NCBI RefSeq assembly: GCF_000568815.1
Contig: NZ_CP007201.1
Location: 1,869,654 to 1,933,653, forward strand
Direction: 5' to 3'
Length of the DNA: 64,000 nt
Source of the DNA: Sulfurospirillum multivorans DSM 12446
Lineage (GTDB): Bacteria > Campylobacterota > Campylobacteria > Campylobacterales > Sulfurospirillaceae
The position numbers and the translations under genes were made by a program. Below, piece by piece: positions 43,264-51,671 of the stretch. The notes below the pieces were generated by a model. The model made no database searches. It was not told the DNA's origin and saw only the letters and a program-made list of their open reading frames with translations. The first letter of the stretch is position 1. The number at the start of each line of letters is the position of its first letter.

Positions 43264-43928
43264 TAGCCGTTGCTGTATTTCCAGGCACCAACTGTGAAAT
43301 CGACACCAAATACGCTTTTGAAAAACTGGGACAAGAGGTTGTCCTTGTCTTTCATAAAGAAGAAAAACTACCAGAGGGAACCGATTTAGTTGTGCTTCCA
43401 GGTGGTTTTAGCTATGGCGATTATTTACGAAGTGCGGCTATTGCTAAATTTTCACCGATTATGAAAGCGGTCATTGACTTTGCCAATCAAGGTGGAAAAG
43501 TGCTTGGTATCTGCAATGGTTTTCAAATGCTGGTTGAAGCAAGACTCCTTCCTGGTGCGATGAAACGTAATGAGAATGTTCATTTTATCTCTCAGTTTCA
43601 CCATCTTAAAGTGATTGCCAATGACAATACTTTTTTACAAAAATGCTCTATGGGTGAACTTTTAAATGTGCCTATCGCGCATGGTGAGGGAAGTTTTTAC
43701 ATTGATGAGGCGGGTCTTAAAGAGCTGTATGCCAACCATCAGGTACTCCTTACCTACACCAACGAAAAAGGCGATATTCAAAACCCTAATGGCTCAGTAG
43801 ATTCGATCGCTGGTATTTGCAATAAAGCAAAAAATGTCTTTGGACTTATGCCGCATCCTGAGCGCGCTATTGAAAAGATTTTGGGCTCATCCGATGGTGT
43901 GAAAATGCTTGAGGGCTTTTTAAACTAA
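43257..43928 (+). CDS. purQ: FGAM synthase glutaminase subunit PurQ
   Basis: The 223-residue class I amidotransferase has the nucleophile Cys in VLGICNGFQMLVEA and the His-Glu pair in MPHPERA. It supplies ammonia to PurL. Family block PGGFSYGDYLRSAAIA is intact. Confidence 0.96.
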   Translation: MLVAVAVFPGTNCEIDTKYAFEKLGQEVVLVFHKEEKLPEGTDLVVLPGGFSYGDYLRSAAIAKFSPIMKAVIDFANQGGKVLGICNGFQMLVEARLLPGAMKRNENVHFISQFHHLKVIANDNTFLQKCSMGELLNVPIAHGEGSFYIDEAGLKELYANHQVLLTYTNEKGDIQNPNGSVDSIAGICNKAKNVFGLMPHPERAIEKILGSSDGVKMLEGFLN

Positions 43929-43932
43929 CGTG

Positions 43933-45021
43933 ATGAAGCAATTTTTCACACTCCTTGCACTCTTTTTAGCCTTCTTTACTTCTGCTTTTGCTGCTGAAGA
44001 GAGTGCTTTTTCAGGAAACTCAAAATCGCTGTTTATCTCTGTTGAAGAATCTCCTTCCAAAGTCTATGTGGGACAAATTTTTCCTGTAAAGCTCAAAGCT
44101 ATTGTTGCAAACGATACCATTGATGGTCTTGGAAATACATTTTCAGGTGCCACCGGTGTCGAAGTGATTAATCCCCAAAATACGTGGGAACGCTCACGTG
44201 ACAATACCTACTCCAATACCTTTTATTTTAAGATAAGCTCCAAAACAGCGGTTATGCCGCGACTGAGCGTTTCATTGATTCAGCGTCAAGAGGCATTGGA
44301 GAGTGAGGTAATTGCCTTCAATACTCCTCAATTGATTCAACTCAAAACCGATCCTCTCTTTAGCAATGTCATCGCGCAGAGCCTTACCATTAATAAATAC
44401 AAAACAACCACGTTTGATGCAAAAAATGTGATTGTCGTCTTAGAGATTGAAACGACCGGTGCAAATTTAAAAGACTTTGCCTTAAGTGGCATTGCAAAAA
44501 GCGGTATAGACTCTTTCTCCGATACAGGTACGAGCCAAAAGATTTACTATTATGCCATTGTGCCGAACTATCAAAAAAGTTTTGACTTTACCTATTTTGA
44601 TCTCACAAGCAATAAATTCAATAAAATCACGCTTCCTATGACGATTGAAAACGATGAGGTAAGCACTCAATTAGGGCTTAACCCAAAAGAGAGCATCTTT
44701 GAGTTTTACAAAACAATTGGCTATGGTGTACTCTCTTTTATCTTTTTTATTATTCTTATTAAACGCCGAAGATGGTACTATCTTCTGCTCTCATTGATCT
44801 TTTTAGCCCTCTTTTTCTTGGATCAAAACCCGCTCAATAACGCTAAACTTAAAAGCAATAGTAGCATTATGATCCTCCCAATGGAGCGCTCAACGGTCTT
44901 TTTTACGAGTGATAAAATCTTAGATATTGAAAAATTAGGTGATCGTGAAAATTACATTAAAATCTTGCTTCCTGATGGAAAAATTGGATGGACAGACCGT
45001 GAAAATATTATCAAAAATTAG
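43933..45021 (+). CDS. Secreted and membrane-anchored BatD-like hypothetical protein with SH3-like end
   Basis: The 362-residue protein has a signal peptide (about residues 1-21) and an oxygen-tolerance/BatD-like beta region early (PSKVYVGQIFPVKLKAIV). Two hydrophobic segments at about 260-295 precede a C-terminal SH3-like fold (IKILLPDGKIGWTDRENII). Orthologues of this layout are common in Campylobacterota beside purine genes, as I recall; the role is unknown. A GTG just upstream at 43930 is an alternative start. Confidence 0.65.
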   Translation: MKQFFTLLALFLAFFTSAFAAEESAFSGNSKSLFISVEESPSKVYVGQIFPVKLKAIVANDTIDGLGNTFSGATGVEVINPQNTWERSRDNTYSNTFYFKISSKTAVMPRLSVSLIQRQEALESEVIAFNTPQLIQLKTDPLFSNVIAQSLTINKYKTTTFDAKNVIVVLEIETTGANLKDFALSGIAKSGIDSFSDTGTSQKIYYYAIVPNYQKSFDFTYFDLTSNKFNKITLPMTIENDEVSTQLGLNPKESIFEFYKTIGYGVLSFIFFIILIKRRRWYYLLLSLIFLALFFLDQNPLNNAKLKSNSSIMILPMERSTVFFTSDKILDIEKLGDRENYIKILLPDGKIGWTDRENIIKN

Positions 45022-45034
45022 AGGGTTTTACGTG

Positions 45035-45688
45035 ATGGTAGAGTTTGTCATCACCGTACTGATCATCATTGTTTTGATGTACGCTTTTCGCAACCACACG
45101 CATCCGATTAGACGTACGTGGGGACACTTGCAAACCTTTTTAATGGGCTTTCGCATCAAACAAGTGGGCGAGGCAAGTCCAACCACGACGCTTTTAGTCC
45201 TGAACCATCAAAGCCTTGTGGATATTGTCGCCCTTGAGACCATTTATCCTAAAAATCTCTGCTGGGTTGCTAAAAAAGAGATTCAAGATATTCCACTTTT
45301 TGGGCATATTATCCCCGCTCCTCGTATGATCTCAATTGATCGTAAAGATAAACGCTCGATCATTAAGATGATCAAAGAAGGCAAAGAGCGTGTCAGTGAA
45401 GGTCGCGTGCTTGCCATGTTTCCTGAGGGCACACGCGGACGCGGTGATAAGCTTCTCAAATTCCAAAGTGGTGCTAAAATTTTGGCTGAGAAGTTAGAGC
45501 TTATCGTCCAACCTGCTATTATCGTAGGTGCGCGTCATATTTTTGATTCTAAAAACATTGATGCGCATGGCGGAGAAGTTCAGGTTATTTACCTTGATCC
45601 CATCAATCCTAAAGAGGATGAACAGTGGTTTGAAAAAATGCACGCAGCAATGAGCGAAAAATTAGCACTTGCGTTGGCTGTCCACTAA
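45035..45688 (+). CDS. plsC: 1-acyl-glycerol-3-phosphate acyltransferase
   Basis: The 217-residue membrane enzyme makes phosphatidic acid. It has an N-terminal membrane helix and the acyltransferase motifs NHQSLVDIVAL (H-x4-D) and FPEGTRGRGD. ATG 45035 follows GAGGG; a longer frame from 44939 overlaps the previous gene and lacks a ribosome site. It ends before a terminator. Confidence 0.9.
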   Translation: MVEFVITVLIIIVLMYAFRNHTHPIRRTWGHLQTFLMGFRIKQVGEASPTTTLLVLNHQSLVDIVALETIYPKNLCWVAKKEIQDIPLFGHIIPAPRMISIDRKDKRSIIKMIKEGKERVSEGRVLAMFPEGTRGRGDKLLKFQSGAKILAEKLELIVQPAIIVGARHIFDSKNIDAHGGEVQVIYLDPINPKEDEQWFEKMHAAMSEKLALALAVH

Positions 45689-45696
45689 AAAACTGT

Positions 45697-45724
45697 TTTG
45701 AAAGTCACAAAAGTGGCTTTCAAA
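45697..45724 (+). terminator. Terminator hairpin after plsC
   Basis: TTTGAAAG-CAC pairs with GTG-CTTTCAAA around AAAA, with one mismatched base on each arm, 9 bp after the stop codon. Confidence 0.6.
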
Positions 45725-45756
45725 TGCTTCTGATTTTGCTAAAATAACGCGAATTT

Positions 45757-45810
45757 TTTGAATGTGTCAAAAAACTTTCTTTACATGTAAAGCTTTTTGA
45801 CACATTCAAA
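45757..45810. promoter_or_regulatory. 17-bp perfect inverted repeat upstream of htpG
   Basis: TTTGAATGTGTCAAAAA and its complement flank a 20-base centre that contains TTTACATGTAAA. It ends 23 bp before the htpG ATG. It could be a hairpin in the 5' leader that controls htpG expression, or a second terminator. Confidence 0.6.
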
Positions 45811-45833
45811 CTACACATATTAAAGGATAGATT

Positions 45834-47705
45834 ATGTCAAAACATCAATTTCAAACCGAAGTCACTCAGCTTTTAGACCTGATGATTCACTCGCTCTACT
45901 CCAACAAAGAGATCTTTTTACGTGAACTTGTCTCCAATGCTTCCGATGCACTCGATAAACTCAACTACCTTACCCTCACGGATGAAACGTACAAAGCGCT
46001 CTCCTATGTGCCACGTATTGACATTGCTATCAACAAAGAGCTCAAAACACTGAGCATTAGCGACAGCGGTATTGGTATGAATGAAGAAGAGTTAATCGAA
46101 AATCTAGGAACCATCGCTAAAAGTGGTACCAAATCATTCTTGCAAAACCTCAGTGGTGACAAAAAGAAAGACTCTAGCCTGATTGGTCAATTTGGTGTCG
46201 GTTTTTACTCAGCCTTTATGGTCGCGAATAAAATCGAAGTCATTAGCCGTAAAGCAGGTGAAGAAAAAGCGTACATGTGGAGCTCAACTGCAGGTGCTGA
46301 GTATGAGATCGCCGAAGTTTCCAAAGAGAGCCACGGAACATCCATTACGCTTTATCTCAAAGACGATGAAGATGAATTTTTAGAATTTTACCGCATTCAA
46401 AACGTCATTAAAAAATACTCAAACCACATCCAATTCCCTATTTTTATGGACAAAGAGGTCAAAGAGTATGACGATGAAGGCAAAGAAAAAAGCACTGAGA
46501 TGAAAAACGAGCAGATCAACAAAGCCAGTGCGCTTTGGACAGTTGCCAAAAGTCAAATCAAACCTGAAGAGTACAAAGATTTTTACCAACAAATCTCTCA
46601 TGATAGCACCGATCCACTCCTTTGGAGCCACACGAAGGCTGAGGGAAAATACGAGTACACCACCCTCTTCTACATCCCTTCCACACCTCCAATGGATCTG
46701 TTTAGAATGGACTATAAACCAGGTGTTAAACTCTATGTTAAACGCGTTTTCATTACCGATGATGAGAAAGAATTACTTCCTACCTACCTTCGTTTTGTCA
46801 AAGGTATTATCGATGCAGAAGACCTACCACTTAACGTCAGCCGTGAGATTTTACAGCAAAACAAAGTATTAGAGACGATCAAAAAAGCTTCGGTTAAAAA
46901 AATCTTGAGTGAACTCAAATCACTTAAAGAAAAAGAGAGTGAAAAATACCTTGAGTTCTACAAAAACTTCGGTCGTGTCGTTAAAGAGGGACTTTACAAC
47001 GACTGGGACAACAAAGAAGCGCTTTTGGAACTTGTACTGTTCAAATCGTCCAAACGCGATGGATTTGTAAGCCTTAAAGAGTACAAAGAGGCGATGAAAG
47101 AAGATCAAAAAAGCATCTACTACATTACGGGTGAAAATGAGAAATTACTACGCAACTCTCCACTCATTGAGCAGTTTAAAGCTAAAGATATCGAAGTCTT
47201 ATTGCTTGATGAAGAAGTCGATGCCATCGTCTTCCCTATGGTCGGCGAGTACGATAAAACACCTATTAAGCCAGTCAATAACTCAGACATTGACGAAGAG
47301 ATCAAAGAGGACAAAGCCAAAGTAGAAGAGGATGAAAAAACCTACAAAGAAATTTTGGTCAAAATGAAAGAGATCCTCAAAGACGATGCCAAAGATGTCA
47401 AAATTTCGAGTCGTTTGAGTGACTCGCCATCATGCCTCGTGTACGATAAAAACGACCCAGATTTCCAAATGCAACAGATGCTCAAACAGATGGGACAGGA
47501 TAATCTTCCTGCTGTTAAACCTATCTTAGAGATCAATCCTGAGCATGAGATTTTCAAAAAACTCAGCGCTAAAGCGGATCTTTTAGAACTTAATGACATC
47601 GCATTTTTATTGCTTGACCAAGCCAAGCTTCAAGAGGGAATGAAAATCGAAGATACCGCCGCTTTTGCTAAACGATTGAATCGTTTTATTGCAAAAGCAC
47701 TTTAA
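45834..47705 (+). CDS. htpG: Hsp90-family chaperone HtpG
   Basis: The 623-residue protein opens [39 protein letters not shown], the GHKL ATP site, with ISDSGIGM and [11 protein letters not shown] nearby. The middle domain contains [21 protein letters not shown] and [16 protein letters not shown]. The C-terminal dimer domain ends normally. It works with DnaK in late folding. Confidence 0.96.
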   Translation: MSKHQFQTEVTQLLDLMIHSLYSNKEIFLRELVSNASDALDKLNYLTLTDETYKALSYVPRIDIAINKELKTLSISDSGIGMNEEELIENLGTIAKSGTKSFLQNLSGDKKKDSSLIGQFGVGFYSAFMVANKIEVISRKAGEEKAYMWSSTAGAEYEIAEVSKESHGTSITLYLKDDEDEFLEFYRIQNVIKKYSNHIQFPIFMDKEVKEYDDEGKEKSTEMKNEQINKASALWTVAKSQIKPEEYKDFYQQISHDSTDPLLWSHTKAEGKYEYTTLFYIPSTPPMDLFRMDYKPGVKLYVKRVFITDDEKELLPTYLRFVKGIIDAEDLPLNVSREILQQNKVLETIKKASVKKILSELKSLKEKESEKYLEFYKNFGRVVKEGLYNDWDNKEALLELVLFKSSKRDGFVSLKEYKEAMKEDQKSIYYITGENEKLLRNSPLIEQFKAKDIEVLLLDEEVDAIVFPMVGEYDKTPIKPVNNSDIDEEIKEDKAKVEEDEKTYKEILVKMKEILKDDAKDVKISSRLSDSPSCLVYDKNDPDFQMQQMLKQMGQDNLPAVKPILEINPEHEIFKKLSAKADLLELNDIAFLLLDQAKLQEGMKIEDTAAFAKRLNRFIAKAL

Positions 47706-47722
47706 AAAATAGCGTTACATGT

Positions 47723-47848
47723 AAGGATTTTTCCTTACATGTAAAAAATTGTACTTACCTTTCCAAACTACATTAAACCTCATTTTCATAAAACATCACA
47801 TATGACTCAAATAGCGTAAAAGTTAAAAGTTTAGCCCCGACCCCTATA
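47723..47848 (+). repeat. Tandem repeat after htpG, unit 1
   Basis: This unit begins AAGGATTTTTCCTTACATGTAA and ends with a CCCCGACCCCTAT block. It shares the order of several blocks with the next unit: ACCTTTCCAA, CATTAAACCT, CATTTTCATAAAACATCACA and AGTTAAAAGT. It is not coding. The first copy of the hairpin TTACATGTAAGGA...TCCTTACATGTAA (47715-47744) overlaps it. Confidence 0.75.
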
Positions 47849-48001
47849 AAGGATTTTTCCTTACATGTAAACGATAACTGCCTTTACCTTTCCAAGCTTC
47901 ATTAAACCTCCATTTTCATAAAACATCACACACGACGTCCAATCTTTGTAACATATAGACAGAAATTACAAAAAGTTAAAAGTAAAGCCCTGACCCCTAT
48001 A
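47849..48001 (+). repeat. Tandem repeat after htpG, unit 2
   Basis: Diverged copy of unit 1 with about 25 bp of extra sequence before its AGTTAAAAGT block. Together the units fill the space between htpG and the AT-rich operon; no gene is seen in 47706-48117. Confidence 0.75.
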
Positions 48002-48069
48002 TCTTTTGTTTTTTTCGCTATATTTTGCTTTTTATGTTCATTTATTTAGGCATATCAGACTGTTTTGTA

Positions 48070-48075
48070 TATAAT
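48070..48075 (+). promoter_or_regulatory. Probable -10 box for the HAD-PRTase-SLOG operon
   Basis: TATAAT lies 42 bp before the GTG start of the first gene, with a TTTTG stretch just upstream. No other good candidate was seen. Confidence 0.5.
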
Positions 48076-48117
48076 GTTCGTTGAATAAATAGTTATACAC
48101 AAAGGTAATAATACATT

Positions 48118-48678
48118 GTGGAAATATTAAATGAAAAAGTTTTTTTGATTTTTGACCTAGATGGAACTTTAATTGATACAGATGAGGCTAATTTTTTAGC
48201 TTATAAAGAAGCAATTCAACAAGTTAAAAATTTGAATTTACCGTCATTGTATCAAAGCACTGAAAGATTTACACGAGAACAACTAGAATCAATCATTCCA
48301 GATTTAAAGCTTCACGAATCTGAAGAGATAATTGATATAAAAAACAATGTATACAATAAATATTTACAAAAGACAAAAATCATTATTTCTACTTTAGAAA
48401 TTATAAATAAATATTCTAAAACTCATCAGATTATTTTAGCTACAAATAGCCATAAACAGAAAGCAAATCTACTTCTAGAATATCATAATTTGTCAACTAT
48501 ATTTAAACATAAGTTTTTTAAAGAAGATTATAACAATCAAGAAATTAGTAAATTTAAATATGCGATGGATTATTTGAAAATTAGTCCAAATTTAGCGGTT
48601 ATTTTTGAAAATGATAAATTAGAGATAGAACAAGCTCAACTCGCAGGTATTCCTGCTAAAAATATAGTTAATCTATAA
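48118..48678 (+). CDS. HAD-superfamily hydrolase
   Basis: The 186-residue phosphatase-like protein has motif I FDLDGTLIDTDE, with both aspartates, a motif II-type LATNSHK, a lysine region (HKFFKEDYNNQEISKFKYAMDYLKI) and a late acidic motif VIFENDKLEIEQA. Start codon is GTG 48118; ATG options nearby are out of frame. It is the first of three close genes with very AT-rich, A-ending codons, unlike the flanking host genes. It probably acts on a nucleotide or phosphosugar. Confidence 0.8.
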   Translation: MEILNEKVFLIFDLDGTLIDTDEANFLAYKEAIQQVKNLNLPSLYQSTERFTREQLESIIPDLKLHESEEIIDIKNNVYNKYLQKTKIIISTLEIINKYSKTHQIILATNSHKQKANLLLEYHNLSTIFKHKFFKEDYNNQEISKFKYAMDYLKISPNLAVIFENDKLEIEQAQLAGIPAKNIVNL

Positions 48679-48694
48679 AAAGGAGAATAAACTT

Positions 48695-49294
48695 ATGAAT
48701 AAATTTACAATTTATGCAAATGAATATTTAAGACAAAATATTCAAGGTTTTTATCACACGGACTATACTAGATATAGAAATCAAGGTAATCCTGATTATT
48801 TGAATGATTTAAAAAATACTTTCAATAATGATTCAAAAGAAAAGTTAGACAATTCCATAAACCCACTATATATAGCATTAAAAACTGATTTAACTTTATT
48901 TCCTAGAAACTTAACTATTTGCATAGTCCCAAGATCAAAAGCAGAAAATACTTATAGTCATAATCAGCTGTTATTTAAGAAGGTAGTGCAACATCTTATA
49001 CATGAATTAGCTTTTCAAGATGGCTCTGATTATTTATTTAGACATACTGATACAAGAACAACCCATTTAGCTCACTCACCAAGAGCAGCCCAATATGCGG
49101 GAAATGGTGATATGCCATATCCAGGAATCACAAAAAACACATGTAATATTTCAAATGATGTAAAAGGTAAAAATATTTTATTGATTGATGATATTTACAC
49201 AAATAATGTCAATATAGATGAAGATGCTATTCAGTCACTTTATGACAATGGTGCCAATTCCGTTATTTTTTATGCAGTGGGAAAAACAGTATGA
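48695..49294 (+). CDS. Phosphoribosyltransferase-like protein
   Basis: The 199-residue protein has the PRPP-binding motif in ILLIDDIYTNN (two acidic residues then a T-rich turn), after a beta strand and before a helix (IDEDAIQSLYDNGANSVIFYAVG). An upstream LTICIVPRSKAEN resembles the pyrophosphate loop region. It overlaps the next gene by 4 bp. The long N-terminus, unlike house-keeping PRTases, hints at a specialised effector or ComF-like protein. Confidence 0.75.
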   Translation: MNKFTIYANEYLRQNIQGFYHTDYTRYRNQGNPDYLNDLKNTFNNDSKEKLDNSINPLYIALKTDLTLFPRNLTICIVPRSKAENTYSHNQLLFKKVVQHLIHELAFQDGSDYLFRHTDTRTTHLAHSPRAAQYAGNGDMPYPGITKNTCNISNDVKGKNILLIDDIYTNNVNIDEDAIQSLYDNGANSVIFYAVGKTV

Positions 49295-50280
49295 CATATT
49301 CAGAAAATGCGATAAACATATTAACAGTAAAAACTTATAAAGGGATTGGTACTGCTTGGATTGTAAAAAATTTAAGAGGGAATGAAAGTACAGAGACAAT
49401 TGTTTCATTGCTAAATAATAATTCTAAACAAAATGAAATAATTACTATTGATGATTTTGAATTTAGTAAAAATCATATAAAAGAAAAATTAAGTAATTTT
49501 GAAGACAGTTGTGATGGTTTAATAGCAATTGGTGATAAGAATTTCCCGCGATATAGAGGTGATGTTAAAGAAAGCGAACAGCCTATTTTTCTTTTTTACA
49601 AAGGAGATATTGACTTATTAGATATTGACAACAATAATATCACTGTAATAGGTTTGCTAAATCCAGATGAAACAATCGAAACAAGAGAAAGAAAAATTGT
49701 TGAAGAAATTGTCAAACGAGATATAACAATAGTAAGCGGATTAGCTTTTGGCTGCGATAGTATTGCTCATCAGCAAGCTATAATTGGAGGTAAAACGATT
49801 GCAATTTTGCCAAGTCCACTTAATGATATATTACCTACCAAAAATAGAGATTTAGCATTTGAGATTGTAGAAGAAGGTGGTTTATTAATAACCGAATACT
49901 ATGAAAAATTTAAATCAAAAATGGAATTAAGTAGTCGCTATAAAGAGAGAGATAGATTACAGGCTTTATTTTGCGATACGATAATTTTAGCTGCTAGTTA
50001 TGCACAGGATTCAGCAACTCGTTGGAATATATATAACCAAAAACTTGATAGTGGGGCAAGATTAGCAATGGAATATGCAAAAAATTATAATATTCCTCGC
50101 GCTGTTATGTATAACCAAGATACTGATATTGATAACCCCATGTTTGATTTAAATAGACAGTTAATTTTAGAAGAAAAAAATATTACGATTTTAACTCAAA
50201 AAAATTTGGAAAAGATGATTGATAAAATAAAAGAAAAAAGATTACATTATAATAAGCCATTAAGTTTATTTGATCAATGA
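49291..50280 (+). CDS. DprA/Smf-like SLOG-domain protein
   Basis: The 329-residue protein has a DprA-type Rossmann core: AIGDKNFPRYRGD, then IVSGLAFGCDSIAHQQAIIGGKTIAILP and GGLLITEYYEKF, the nucleotide/ssDNA-binding loop. It lacks the usual C-terminal winged helix of DprA and has its own tail (ITILTQKNLEKMIDKIKEKR). It is third in an operon with a PRTase and a HAD hydrolase, a context that fits a nucleotide-sensing conflict system better than competence. Confidence 0.75.
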   Translation: MTYSENAINILTVKTYKGIGTAWIVKNLRGNESTETIVSLLNNNSKQNEIITIDDFEFSKNHIKEKLSNFEDSCDGLIAIGDKNFPRYRGDVKESEQPIFLFYKGDIDLLDIDNNNITVIGLLNPDETIETRERKIVEEIVKRDITIVSGLAFGCDSIAHQQAIIGGKTIAILPSPLNDILPTKNRDLAFEIVEEGGLLITEYYEKFKSKMELSSRYKERDRLQALFCDTIILAASYAQDSATRWNIYNQKLDSGARLAMEYAKNYNIPRAVMYNQDTDIDNPMFDLNRQLILEEKNITILTQKNLEKMIDKIKEKRLHYNKPLSLFDQ

Positions 50281-50357
50281 CAAAAAGATATAACAAAGAG
50301 AATAAAGGGGACAGTTTCCACCTTTCACCTCCCTTAAATTTTTAACTATTTTTAACT

Positions 50358-51356
50358 TCAAGCCACCCTTTTTTCATCCAGCTTTAGAAATCTATTGGTA
50401 TCATAAATCTCTCTGTTTTTAAACAGTGAAAATGCAATGACTACCATTTTACGCATCACAGCAATTTGTGCCACTGTGCTTTGTTTGCCTTTTTCTTTAA
50501 GTCTATTATAGAACATTTGCATATGAGGGTTATGATTGATAGCGATGAGGGTTGGCATAAAGAGGGTACTTCGAACAAGGCGTGAGCCTTGTTTTGATAT
50601 GCGTGATTTTCGTTTCAGTGAACTGCCTGAGCTAACCTCAATAGGATCAAGCCCACAAAATGCCACAATCTCTTTTGATGAAGCATCACCATAGCGCATA
50701 AACAAATCAAACAGCACTAAGCCTGAAATAGTGCCAATACCTTTAAGTGAAGTTATCGCAGAAAAATGCTCCTCGTAGGCTTTGTTTGCTTTAATGAGTT
50801 CAAGCATTGTGGTGATGATTTCCTTCTCTTCTGCTTTAAGTGCTTTAATCTTAACACGTAGCTTTCTAATGATAAAAAGCTCATCCTCTCTGTTCAGTGC
50901 TGCTTCGAGTTGATTGGTTTTTACCACACGCTCTTTCATCACTGTTTTATAGTAGCGTAGATAATTTTGTAGGGTTTCTAGCTTGGCATCATAATGGGGA
51001 ATAGCAATCTCTTCGCTTGGTGCAATCTTATGTATTTGATAGAGCATTCGTGCATCTACCACATCACTCTTATTGCGATTTTTAATCGTTTTGGCAAAAG
51101 CAGCACTTTGAGAAGGTTTGATGATGTAGCACAATATGGCATGTTGGGCACAAAAGCGTTTCACTAAAGTGCTATAACTTCCTGTAGGCTCGTAAATCCA
51201 AACAACCTCTACTGATTTACCATACCGTTTTTTCACTTTAGCGTACAGTTGTTTTAACCCTTTGAGACTATTTTCCGCTTCAATATCTTCATTAAACGTG
51301 CCTAGATGAATTTGTAAACTTGCCTTGGAAATATCAATTCCGATATACTCATACAC
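50358..51356 (-). CDS. IS110-family transposase
   Basis: The 332-residue DEDD recombinase has YIGIDISKASLQIH (first Asp), WIYEPTGSY (Glu) and KNRNKSDVVDARMLYQ (Asp pair). Its C-terminal Transposase_20 region has AFCGLDPIEVSSGSSLKRKSRISKQGSRLVR with the serine-rich active-site loop. Length is normal and the frame is intact. It is clearly diverged from the prophage recombinase at 23210. Confidence 0.92.
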   Translation of the reverse strand: MYEYIGIDISKASLQIHLGTFNEDIEAENSLKGLKQLYAKVKKRYGKSVEVVWIYEPTGSYSTLVKRFCAQHAILCYIIKPSQSAAFAKTIKNRNKSDVVDARMLYQIHKIAPSEEIAIPHYDAKLETLQNYLRYYKTVMKERVVKTNQLEAALNREDELFIIRKLRVKIKALKAEEKEIITTMLELIKANKAYEEHFSAITSLKGIGTISGLVLFDLFMRYGDASSKEIVAFCGLDPIEVSSGSSLKRKSRISKQGSRLVRSTLFMPTLIAINHNPHMQMFYNRLKEKGKQSTVAQIAVMRKMVVIAFSLFKNREIYDTNRFLKLDEKRVA

Positions 51357-51560
51357 AAGAACCTCCTTGAAATAAAGAAGAGTTCGTTAGTGTCGGCATC
51401 GTACCGACATGATCGTCGAACCTAAACTCTGACTCGTACAATACGGTCTGCTTTATGCGACCTTGTTTCCACTCGGGCTTTTGGGTTCGACTGCTTAACT
51501 GTCCCTCAGACTCACTTTTCATGGTCTTGGCTAATTCCAACATGTCATTGAACTCTTTGT
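51357..51560 (-). ncRNA. Candidate IS110 bridge RNA region
   Basis: The non-coding stretch upstream of the transposase is where IS110-group elements encode their target/donor guide RNA. A TGTCGG-loop-CCGACA hairpin is visible at 51391-51409, and the region is more GC-rich than its surroundings. A 64-codon open frame here has no protein-like features. Placement is by family knowledge. Confidence 0.5.
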
Positions 51561-51638
51561 ATAATACTATCCAAAAGCTCTTTTCGAGTGGATTTTGAAT
51601 GATACGAGGCTACTTTAATGGAACTAGGCAATAAATCT

Positions 51639-51671
51639 TTTACATGTAAGGATTTTTTCCTTACATGTAAA
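51639..51671. terminator. Hairpin with two TTACATGTAA copies after the YyaL-like gene
   Basis: TTTACATGTAAGGA pairs with TCCTTACATGTAAA over a T-rich loop. It supplies the stop codon of the YyaL-like gene. The same hairpin sequence occurs after htpG (47715-47744), so the accessory region lies between two copies. Confidence 0.7.

Larger units (their letters stand above)
50300..51560 (-). mobile_element. IS110-family insertion sequence (ends approximate)
   Basis: A single transposase gene on the minus strand plus about 200 bp of structured non-coding DNA upstream of it. IS110 elements lack clear terminal repeats, so I cannot fix the borders. The left side also carries a GGGGACAGTTTCC block often seen near old transposable sequences. 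Confidence 0.65.

Noticed and set aside
49291-50280. Housekeeping competence protein DprA
   Set aside because: The C-terminal winged helix is missing, the codon use is foreign, and the operon partners are a PRTase and a HAD hydrolase.
51349-51543. 64-codon frame upstream of the IS110 transposase
   Set aside because: It lies in the expected guide RNA region, has no ribosome site and shows no conserved protein pattern.
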